Shown: piece after piece, positions 55,399 to 64,000 of the stretch | Numbering within the stretch: the stretch's first letter is position 1 | Layout: the number at the start of each line of letters is the position of its first letter | NCBI GenBank assembly: GCA_902806575.1 | Contig: CADCXD010000004.1 | Span: 3,162,001 to 3,226,000 of the forward strand | Reading direction: 5' to 3' | From: Jackrogersella multiformis | Lineage: Eukaryota > Ascomycota > Sordariomycetes > Xylariales > Hypoxylaceae | DNA: 64,000 nt | The notes under the pieces: generated by a model | What the model was told of the DNA's origin: nothing | Database searches by the model: none | What the model saw: only the letters and a program-made list of their open reading frames with translations | Position numbers and translations under genes: made by a program

Positions 55399-58105
55399 AT
55401 GGCCATAGCGGCTCACGACAGGTACCTTTTAGGGAAGGCAATATTTAATGAGAGTGGTAGTGGAAGTCTTCATTGGGTCGGAATGGTATCTACTGGTATG
55501 TTCATTATTCTGTTGGCGACCAAAATTCTTTGACAAACTGCTTGTGTTCAGACTAATGTTGCTCAGGGGACAGTTGTTCAGAGGACTGCAAAATTTACAG
55601 AAAGGAACCGAATTTCATTCGTGACGCGCCATCTTCGTCAGCTTCACCAACCAGTTCTTCAAGTGTAAAATTTGAAGAAGGTAAGTTTCCAAATCAATTC
55701 CAAACCAAACAACTTACTTCTCTCCTCTCCACCATCAACCCTTTACTACCATCCACCTACTTGACTCACCTACTTGACTACCAACTCCTTTACTAAACTC
55801 ATATTCCCCTATTAGAAGATCAAGAGAAAGTTCGAGATTGGCTTGGTAGCACACCTGCCAGCAGCCAAGATCCTGCCCTTCTCAGTCCTTTCACGGACTG
55901 GACATCGCTTGGAACCAACTCTTCATCTGTCACTGTAAAATTTCCTCCAAACATTGCACTTCTAGGAGCGAAAAACGCGCCTACAGCAAAAACACACCCT
56001 TCGCCAGCTACGCGCGAGCCGCATAGCACTTCATCTAGCTCACGAGGAGATTCTTCTCCTTCGCCTAGCACTCAGGACGCGACCAGACGCGTTCGCTTCA
56101 GCGACGCGATCAAGATGTAAGTACCTCCAAGAATATAGATGACCTAGTACGCATGCTTACGATAATAGGAAATCTACTCCTATGAAAAGCCGCGGCGCTC
56201 AGGAGCCTGGTGAGATGGCTCGAGGCCGAACTCCTGGTAGGGAGCCCTTCAATGTGCGAATGGGCTCATACTCTCAGCAGCAGCATGAGATTATTGGAGG
56301 TGTGACCCAATTCCCCCACCAATTCGATCATGGCCGCAACAACAGTGCCTCGTCGTCATCGCGAGCTTATCAGCAGCTCGGCAGAGTCCCGTCTCCTGAG
56401 CGAGGACGAGCGCTCCAGCAGCGTTATGAATTCCAGTCGAGTGACGAGGACAATGGCCTCACTCCCGTGATCGAGAGTTCAAAGGACGACCGCATTAGCC
56501 GTGTGACGACAATGACGGACATCATGAACGGTGGTAACGATGAGTCACGAGGACGATCTCGCTCTATGTCTCGACACAAATCTCCCCCTAAGCCGGCAGC
56601 ATCTATGTCTGCTCAGCCAAGCAACAGATGCCGCCCAGCGCCGCTTGATCTTGACGAAGCCCATCGATATGGCAGCATGGTTCGCACGAACATTCAGCCT
56701 GTCCATGATCCCCTTTTGTCAGATGAGCCGGAGCGAGGACAGGCCCCTGTCAATCGATGCTCCTCGGTGTACACCGACATTACCCCATTGCAGTTCTACG
56801 ACGAGGGCCCGGGTAGCCCCATTCGTGTTCCCAGGGAGTCGGTGGTGAGAGGAGCCAACATCCTGCAGGGTTACAACGAATGGCGAGAGACCACACGTGG
56901 TGGTATTGGACAGCCAATTGGCGCGAGAGGCCAATCTGGTTCTAAGGCTGAGATGGAGCACGGCAGCTCTTCTGAGATGCCTAAGATGAGCAAGCAGGAA
57001 TCTCAAGGTCACTTGCGCGACGAAGTTACTTCGCATGCATCCACGGCAGATGAGAACCGCAAGGAACTCGACGCGCCCCCTTTTACACCCCTGACGCCGT
57101 ATCTCATGAACACTCGAATGGGATCGAAGACCATGATCGGCAACAAGGGATGGCTGGAGGACACTGCTGCGATGGAGAGAAAGCCTCAGCATGCGACGAA
57201 GAAGAACACGAGTTTCCTTGGCAACATGAAGAAGACGGCTCGCAGAATCGTATGTATCCTTTACTTCACCCGTTCGTCATGTGCTATAACTAACTCATAC
57301 CTCCCAGGCCGAGATGACCGAGTTCAAAGGCAGCCATCCTCGAGCCCACACCGCGCGAGAGCTGAACATCTCGCTCGATCCGCGCGAGCAGAGCCTGCTG
57401 TACTGCGAGCTGGAGTTCATCCTGAGCAACACGCTCAGCGCGTACATCAACGTGCAGCTGCACAGCGGGCGCCTGGACCCGCACATCCACGCCAAGATCT
57501 CGGACGGGTGGGAGCAGAAGGGGCGTCCCAAGGTGATCGGGTTCCGGTACGACCTGGAGACGCAGCTGGAGATGATCGCGGCGCACGTCGGCCGGTTTCG
57601 GTTCTACGGGCCGCACCAGGCGGACGCGGAGATGGTGAAGGGCCTGCTGTACGGGATGCAGGTGAACGCGCGCTCGATGAACGTGCACACGTACTGCCAG
57701 CCGGACCCGGTGGTGGCGAAGCACATCCTGGACGCGCAGGCGCTGATGCAGATGCTGGACAGCCCCGAGGCGCTGCAGATCCCGCTCTCGGAGGTGGCGC
57801 AGTTCTTCAAGGTGGTGATCGAGCGCGAGAGAGACGCGCGCAAGCGCCGCGAGGAGCAGCAGAAGCAGAAGGGCAGACGATCGCTCGCCGCGGACCCGTA
57901 CGCGTACGCGCCCAACACCGGCACCCTGCCGCGCGACCCCGAGAACTTGTCCCCGCCGAAGAGCAGATACCCCGGCGAGCACCGCGTCAAGAACCAGATC
58001 GTGGTCCCCGTCAACGAGCGCAACTTCAGCGGACCGGTGCTTGAGCCTAAGGTCTACGACCCTCTGCGATCCAATCCTCCTATGCATAAAGGAGGCCAGC
58101 AGTAG
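55399..58105 (+). CDS. Large fungal protein of unknown function with conserved-looking C-terminal domain
   Basis: Exons 55399-55495, 55567-55680, 55816-56116, 56169-57249 and 57308-58105 give 796 aa. Introns have GTATGT, GTAAGT, GTAAGT and GTATGT donors and keep frame. The start is the least certain part: ATG 55399 is the first after an in-frame stop, and ATG 55483 in the same exon is an alternative. Residues 1-530 are Ser/Pro/Arg-rich and disordered (REPHSTSSSSRGDSSPSPST). The last exon encodes a structured region: LDPREQSLLYCELEFILSN, YINVQLHSGRLDPHIHAKIS, GFRYDLETQLEMIAAHVGRF and a charged helix ERERDARKRREEQQKQKGRR. I do not recognise the domain. This exon is far more GC-rich than the others, which opens a 265-codon false frame on the opposite strand. 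Confidence 0.68.
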
Positions 58106-60485
58106 GGAGTAGGATGGAGGAGGTATAAGGGAGGAGGTATCAGGATGTTACGGGTGATTTGATTTTTGTTTTCTGATTAGTTTCTACCTTGTGTCAACGA
58201 GGTAGATACCCACATTCACCATTCCCCCCTTTTAAGTGTTGAGGTGGGGGGTACGTTTTTATTCTCAGCCTGCGTCTGATACGATATTGTCAAGTCCAGC
58301 ACCACGAGGAAACTTCGCAACCATTGGAAGGCCCTCTGGCATCGTATCGACAAGATGGCATTTGAGTGGAAGACGGCACATGGTCGTGGTACAAACGCTT
58401 GTACCTACATGACCGGCTGCATCTTTCTTTTTTCCCCAATTATTTCTTTTCTTTTCTTGTCACTGACAATGTCGTTTCGACAAAGTGGACTCGACTCCTC
58501 TCGTACCTTACGAGGAACGAGAGTGATCGTCCACAATCCTCGATCTTCAGCAAGGGATATCATCTCTGTTTTGTTGACGAGGTTGGAGGTTTGCTGATTT
58601 ATCAGTAAAACTCACGTCAAATTTTCCCCAAATACCCAGTGATCGCATTCTCTCGAGACATGACGATTACTTTTCGCCCCTTTCCCGCCTCTTTCCGCCA
58701 ACGGATCGGGATTGTCCCACGTTACGGGTTGCGGGGGAGTTGGGAGCACCGCACACATTTGAGACGTTGACCGCTTGCCGTTTGTTCCCGATACTTTGAG
58801 CACTGCTCATTAGTACCTCCTCGCAAATCGGTAGGATACTGTAAATTAGAAAATACGATAGGCACAGATTGATAGGTAGCAATGACCTCAATTCCATGAA
58901 ATATGGATGTACCTAACTGAATCTTACCCTACCTAATTACCTGTAGTCAAATTTTCCATACGTTGCTAAGAAAGGAAAGCCGGTTTTTCGGTAGACCAAC
59001 AAGATTCAACACCTAGATCGTGAACTTAGTAGTACTAGATCTATATTGGAGCGGATAATGGTCCTAAAGACTTAAACAATATCCCTTACGAAATGAGGCT
59101 TTAAAACTTGTGTAGGTACCTAGGTAAGTAAGTACGAGACAGACCTCCAATCGATGGATGGTGGCAAGGCTTTGTAGATACAGTTGCCTATAGGTACCTA
59201 CGCAGCCAGGCAGCCTACAGGTAAGCAGCCTACCATGGCACCCATGGAATAATATAGAACTCACTAGTCCGTTAGATTTAGGCTCGCTGGTTCGCCGATC
59301 GCCCTGATTAGGACTTTGGTTGAGAGCATTTGTGTATCTCGTCCGGGTACCTGCATATTATTGCACTTTCGGCTTCAAACTAGGCGTTTTGAAGCACTAC
59401 ATATATGTATGTATGTGGCTGAGGGGGTGCCTAACGATCTCCAAAGTGTAATAAATCTGCCATCGTATATTCGTAAATGTTGCTGTTCGTCTCTAGGCAG
59501 TTAGGTAGGCAGATAAGCCGCTACCTACATACATATGATCTAGGTAGGTACTGGTCATAAAAAATAGGGGATGGATGATGTTTAACCGTGACATCAACTG
59601 CTGACTTTTTAACCCTTGCAGCCCTTAAAAGTTACTTACAGCATCGGAGTTGCTCGTCCTTGGCAATTACGTATGTACCTAGGTATCTACTTACCCAAGG
59701 TGGATACCGGTTAAGCGAATAAGCGGGACCACATGCAAGTAATCAAGTGGTCTATAGGCCGTGACATCATACGCTGGTGGTTCCACCAATGGTCACCTGC
59801 CAGCAACAAGCAACTGGACACTGATCCGACCTTAACACCCACTCTGCCACTCCCTCCATATCCTCCATATCCTCCATATCCCTCCATTATACCTCAACCG
59901 GTCGTCCAAGAAGCCAACCCATTCCACCTTCTGTCATTGCAACTCTTCTAGCGTATCAAAGTCCTGCATGAACTGTACCAAAGAATGGCGCGGGATCAGA
60001 GGTCGGCTCTCACGAGAGCCTTTTACTAATATGTACCTACACTACCTACATACCTAGGTAGGTAGGCTGCTAGGTACTTGATATTAATGTTTGCCCGTGA
60101 CGAACCGTATCTCGCTACCCTCTCTGTTCTGCATAATATTACCTGTCTGCTGCGCCTATAGTCACCTTTAGTCTGGTCTGGGCAGAATATAACTCGGTGA
60201 GATAATAATACGGCTACATCGTGTGCCTTGTGCTTCCCCTTCCCTTCCCCTTTCCCTTGAGGGGTTTTACTCATCACCTGCATTAATATAATATGTTCGT
60301 TACGAGGTCTAATGCGCCCTGCTCTGCTCTGCCTGTAATTATATTTTGCAACTCTGTCTAGTGTCACAGATAATCAGCGCACAGGACTACGCTCTAAAGC
60401 TTCTAGTCATATGCACTTGATGACTACTATCGATCTCGTTCAGCCGATACGACAATAATATACGCTTACCTACCAATCAAAGACG
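58106..60485. other. Intergenic, no supported gene
   Basis: About 2.4 kb. TACCTAGGTA occurs near 59116, 59676 and 60050. Short open frames (for example near 58366 and 58667) lack recognisable features. Confidence 0.55.
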
Positions 60486-61382
60486 ATGTCGCGTTACGAC
60501 TCCCGCGGGCAGTCGAGACGCCACGGGGAACGCTCTCCAGATTACGCATACTCGGGCAACAATTATCCTACAAGCTACGAGGAAAGCCGACAACTCGCGA
60601 GTGCGGGAAAACCCGTGTATGATGACGCTCCGCCGCCGAAGCTGCTGACTTACGAGCCGCAAACCACTTTGTATCCGCCCCGATCGCCATCGGATTTGGA
60701 CGAACCCGACTCGCATTCTCGACCAAGATCCCTACCCCCTCCGATTGAGTATCGCCGGTCGAGTCGCGGAAGGAGAAAGTCGAGGGGACCGACTAAAGTT
60801 GACGATGAGGATGATTCGGATGACGGCCGGGCGCGGACCCCTGTCGAGAAGGCGCGCAACTTTGTCGATAATACATTTACTGACTCCACTGCCGGCCTGG
60901 GCGTTGGTGTGCTAGGCGCACTGGTGGGCGGCTTAGCGGCCAGGGAAGCGATCGATGCCACGAACAAACATAACCACCATGACGACGAGGATCACAAGCG
61001 CAACCAGCTAATCGGCGCGGTAGTCGGAGCAGCCGTCGGAGCGCTGGGGGCGAACGCGGTGGAGAAGCGCCTCGAGGTGAACCGCGAGAAGGAGAAGATC
61101 AGACAGGAGAGGTGGGAGCGCAAGCATCGGCCGGGTGTCGACGTCGTCGAGAAGCGCGAGCTTGTGACCCGCCCGCGCAGCAGCAGCGGCAACGGCCATG
61201 GCTGGAAGGGGGACTGGGATCCTTGGGAAGAGCGAGAACGCGACCGCGACCGCGACCGTGCTAGAAACCGTGGCGTCGAGCGGGAGGTCGATCTGGGAGC
61301 GCGTAGCTGGAAGAATGTCGAGGATTGGTTGAATGACGACCGGAACGATGCTAAGCCGAGATCGAGCGAATATCGTTATTGA
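60486..61382 (+). CDS. Glycine-zipper protein, unknown function
   Basis: A single 298-aa exon from ATG 60486 to TGA. The first 130 residues are Arg/Ser/Pro/Asp-rich and disordered (RRSSRGRRKSRGPTKVDDED). Two Gly/Ala-rich hydrophobic segments follow: TAGLGVGVLGALVGGLAARE (about 136-155) and NQLIGAVVGAAVGALGANAV (about 174-193), separated by a His/Asp-rich loop. The small-residue spacing is that of glycine zippers, which insert in or associate with membranes as helical hairpins. A highly charged region with EERERDRDRDRARNRG closes the protein. Similar single-exon proteins are common but uncharacterised in filamentous fungi. Coding confidence is good; the function is unknown. Confidence 0.78.
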   Translation: MSRYDSRGQSRRHGERSPDYAYSGNNYPTSYEESRQLASAGKPVYDDAPPPKLLTYEPQTTLYPPRSPSDLDEPDSHSRPRSLPPPIEYRRSSRGRRKSRGPTKVDDEDDSDDGRARTPVEKARNFVDNTFTDSTAGLGVGVLGALVGGLAAREAIDATNKHNHHDDEDHKRNQLIGAVVGAAVGALGANAVEKRLEVNREKEKIRQERWERKHRPGVDVVEKRELVTRPRSSSGNGHGWKGDWDPWEERERDRDRDRARNRGVEREVDLGARSWKNVEDWLNDDRNDAKPRSSEYRY

Positions 61383-61863
61383 TATGTAGAGGATGTGCTA
61401 TAAATACACTAGGATAGCTGTGGCGCACTTTTGCCCCTGTCTGCTCTGTATTTACTTAGCACCTGTAGATAACTGGGGAGGGGGTCCTTCTCGCTATCTC
61501 GATCATGGGCTTGATAGTAGATACTTCCCTTCCCGTACTGATGGTTATAATTTTATTTGCAGGCAGTATTACGGATTCCATCCATATTTCGAACTCTCCA
61601 ATTATTATTACATTCGGTATATATAGGTATATAGGTATCAAATACATAGACAACAGGGAAAATTGATGATATTACCAAGGTAGAGGATTACCAGCCAGAA
61701 TAACGTCGTGCAAACAGTCATAATAATACAGTACTAAATTACTTAGGTACCTATGCTATGTAGTAACTATCCCTTAATTATTTAATCAGCAGCTATAATG
61801 CGTATATATTACCTAAATAGGTGTTGTAAGGGAGATATATGTACGGTATGGTTTATGCACTTA
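61383..61863. other. Intergenic, left flank of the AT-rich element
   Basis: About 480 bases after the glycine-zipper gene. It becomes AT-rich to the right and ends in the TA dinucleotide that borders the element. Confidence 0.5.
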
Positions 61864-62480
61864 CAGTGAGAGGAAATTAAAAACGTTTAATGCATTTTTT
61901 ATTTTTATTTTCACTATTTTATATTAATATAACTTAACGAAACTTACTTATTTTAACTCGTAATTTATTTTATAAATAATATAACTTATGTTAAATAAGT
62001 TATTAAAATTAATAATATAAATCGAGTTTATATTTTAAAAATAAATTTTTTTATTTTTTAAGTTTATTTAATAAATTAATATATAAGTTAATAAATAAAA
62101 ATTTAATTTAATATTAACGTAATAATATAATATTAAAAAGGATTTTTTAAAAATTATAAAAATTAAAATGATATTATAAAAGATTATTTAAGAAAATAAA
62201 TATACGAAAAGTTAAAAATCTTACGTTTTTTTATATAAAAGTAATATTTTTCGAAAACTTTTTAAATAAAATTTCTTTTATTTAAGTTTCTTACGTTAAA
62301 AATAATCTTAAAAATATTTTAAAAAACCATAATAAGCTTTAATTAATCTTAAATACGTTTATAAAATCTTATATATCGTTTATATATAATTATAATAAGT
62401 TATCGCTTTATAAAACTGGTAAGTTTTGGCGTATTTTGGTGGGGAAATTTTTTTTAGACGTTTATTTTTTCCACTCACTG
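61864..62480. mobile_element. RIP-like Tc1/mariner-type non-autonomous element with terminal inverted repeats
   Basis: The 617-base element begins CAGTGAGAGGAAA and ends with the reverse complement of CAGTGAGTGGAAA; the first 27 bases of the two ends match at 22 positions when inverted. It is flanked on both sides by TA (61862-61863 and 62481-62482), the target duplication of Tc1/mariner/pogo elements. The interior is almost entirely A and T with very few CA or TG steps, as expected after repeat-induced point mutation. No reading frame survives. It is either a MITE or an internally deleted, mutated transposon. Confidence 0.75.
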
Positions 62481-62482
62481 TA

Positions 62483-63195
62483 GCTCATACAATTTAAGTC
62501 TTATCCATCTTAGTTGGTAAGTAATACCTAAAACTCGAATTGCATAATGGAATAAAATAAAAGGAAAGAAAAATCGTTCGAGGTGCCTTAAGCAAGCACG
62601 AATCTCATTATCATGAATTGGTTGACGGCAATAATACTAGGTACCTAGCCTATAAGAGATGATTATTAAAATGGATAATTGAATGAGTACCTACCTCCGT
62701 AGGAACGTTCCTGAAGTGAAGTCGCTATTTCCTGTGAACAAGTTACCACCTAGGTACCTCCTAAGGTACCTAATGCCACTGCCCAATTGGCCAGTGCGTG
62801 ATCCTATCCCTCTAACCTGCCTAATTCTTAGATTTACCACTCTAAACCAATCATCCTTTTTGTGAATACGTTATCATTTCATCTTTCAACACTCACCCTA
62901 CCAGCCTACCAGTTCCTCTTCTAAGGATGTGATAAATTTCGTAAATAATAGGGAATCATCCCGGAATGAAATTTATATTTCATGCCCTTTACCCCTCAGC
63001 AAAATCTCTAAGATTACGCCGAGGATCTTTTGACATTTGAACCAGTTTACCCTTTACCTTACCATACTTTTTCACCCCCTCAAGTAATAACAACCACGAG
63101 TGATCCCAAGAAGTCATATGTACTAGCAAGAAACATATGTACTAAGTTCTCCTTCATGGTTCTCTTAGTAAACTAATAATTCCACACACTTTGAA
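62483..63195. other. Intergenic, promoter of the chromodomain gene
   Basis: About 710 bases between the AT-rich element and the chromodomain gene, with GGTACC and CCTAGG words near 62640 and 62750. No gene is supported. Confidence 0.5.
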
Positions 63196-64000
63196 GATGG
63201 CATCTCCTCCATCCCGTCCACCTGTGTCTGCAGAGTCTAGTGCGGTGAATGATATGGACGACGTCCCCCCCAACTACAGTGATCATGAGAGTGATGATGC
63301 AGAAGAGGAGGAAAAGAACTGGTTCGTTGACGACATCCTTGCCGAGAGGCCTCACCCGGACATACCTGGTGAGGTGCAGTACCTCATCAAGTGGGAGGAT
63401 TTCCCAATGGATGAATGCACCTGGGAGCCTGCAGATAACCTGGGCCCTGGTCTTCTCGCCAATTGGGAAGATACAAAGAAGGAAGTTGAGGCTGGAAATA
63501 AACAACCTTTTGACCTTGAGTTATACTATGCTGCCTGCAGAGCAAATGAGGAGGGGCAACAAGGTCAACCGCTCGCTCAGCCTTTGCCCCTTGAACCCCC
63601 TACCCAAGAAAATTCTCCTTCGGTTCCTTCCGGAGATTATCCAACACTCGACGAGGAGGCTCAAGAGACAGATGACATTGACCCGGGTCGTATAATGTCC
63701 AAGGTGAAGCCCCAAGAAAAGCCCCAAGAGAAGACCCAGGAGAAGACCCAGGAAAAACCGCAGGAAAAACCGCAGGAAAAACCGCAGGAAAAACCGCAGG
63801 AAAAACCACAAGAAAAATCACAAGAAAAACCTCAGGGAAAACCTCAAGAAGTGGCCAAGCAAAAGGCCTTATATTCGAACCTGCCTGGAAAGCCTAGAGC
63901 GGAGACGGGCAAACCTCCGAATGCGAATAAAAAGAAACCGACCCGGCCCAAATCGCCTATACTACCGCCTAAACCAGCTCAACGACCAACAGATGCAAAG
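63196..64000 (+). CDS. Chromodomain protein with KPQE repeats (cut by window edge)
   Basis: The frame is open from ATG 63196 to the right edge, 268 codons without an intron. After an acidic start (HESDDAEEEEKN) residues 41-95 form a chromodomain: WFVDDILAER, YLIKWEDFP and CTWEPADNL. The three cage aromatics of HP1 chromodomains align with Trp42, Trp66 and Phe69, so binding of a methylated histone lysine is plausible. A Gln/Pro-rich part follows, then 12 tandem four-residue units (mostly KPQE) at about 171-218, then a basic Lys/Pro tail. The missing C-terminus would decide between an HP1-like, a Chp1-like or another type. It lies 700 bases from a RIP-like element, which may be coincidence. Confidence 0.8.
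63707..63850 (+). repeat. 12-base coding minisatellite (KPQE)n, 12 units
   Basis: Twelve in-frame units of the type AAACCGCAGGAA span 144 bases. Four central units are identical at the DNA level, so the array has probably changed length recently. It encodes alternating Lys and Glu with Pro-Gln between, inside the chromodomain protein. Confidence 0.9.

Noticed and set aside
57250..58044. Continuation of exon 4 of the 796-aa gene through its last intron in another frame
   Set aside because: The read-through product becomes Arg/Ala/Gly-rich noise, while splicing at 57249/57308 restores a structured sequence.
57290..58087. 265-codon open frame on the minus strand
   Set aside because: It is opposite the GC-rich last exon of the 796-aa protein, and its Leu/Val/Arg/His composition is that of a frame shadow.
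1..64000. CRISPR array, rRNA genes, integrated virus or secondary-metabolite cluster
   Set aside because: I saw no regularly spaced identical repeats, no rRNA-like blocks, no viral proteins, and only one isolated oxygenase without synthases or transporters nearby.

Overview
The window is nuclear DNA from a filamentous ascomycete (Pezizomycotina, probably Sordariomycetes; the lineage is an inference). Genes carry short introns of about 55-280 nt with GTRAGT-like donors and CTAAC-like branch points. Intergenic spaces are long and AT-rich. The best-conserved products (Byr4/Bfa1, XRCC4/Lif1, Ulp1, cyclin C, a Sal1-type carrier, Syn8) are fungal housekeeping proteins. I see no bacterial operons, CRISPR arrays, rRNA genes, canonical tRNAs or polyketide/peptide synthetase cluster.

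Layout. 1-201 (-): 5' end of an unrecognised gene running off the left edge. 2285-3595 (+): aldo-keto reductase with a repetitive N-terminus. 3904-5212 (-): XRCC4/Lif1-like end-joining factor. 6902-10657 (+): Byr4/Bfa1-like mitotic-exit regulator broken by one in-frame TAG. 10.7-14.2 kb: gene-free, with a tRNA-like Pol III unit and a fold-back inverted repeat. 14178-15737 (+): secreted purple acid phosphatase with a PHO-type CACGTGGG site upstream. 16439-17078 (-) and 18060-19466 (+): divergent unknown coiled-coil proteins. 20790-22630 (+): triple-KH RNA-binding protein. 24082-25276 (-): MetE-like methyltransferase. 26889-27896 (+): Syn8-like Qc-SNARE. 28684-29169 (-): small probable mitochondrial protein. 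32942-33630 (-): Ser-rich unknown. 39052-40137 (-) and 40899-43457 (+): divergent cyclin C and EF-hand mitochondrial carrier. 44900-47242 (-): Ulp1 SUMO protease. 50031-52111 (+): phenol-hydroxylase-type flavin monooxygenase. 52879-54960 (+) and 55399-58105 (+): large multi-exon unknowns. 60486-61382 (+): glycine-zipper protein. 61864-62480: AT-saturated, RIP-like Tc1/mariner-type element. 63196-end (+): chromodomain protein with a KPQE repeat, truncated by the right edge.

The genes do not form one pathway; this is a mixed chromosomal neighbourhood of DNA repair, mitotic exit, SUMO, Mediator kinase, endosomal fusion and mitochondrial transport genes. About 25 copies of the palindrome TACCTAGGTA lie scattered through non-coding DNA. 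The strongest oddities are the stop codon in the Byr4-like gene, the lost catalytic His in the reductase, the tRNA-like unit with its fold-back neighbour, the RIP-like element, and the intergenic palindrome.

Exon-intron structures were built by hand from splice signals, reading-frame continuity and remembered family motifs; no alignment or transcript data were available.
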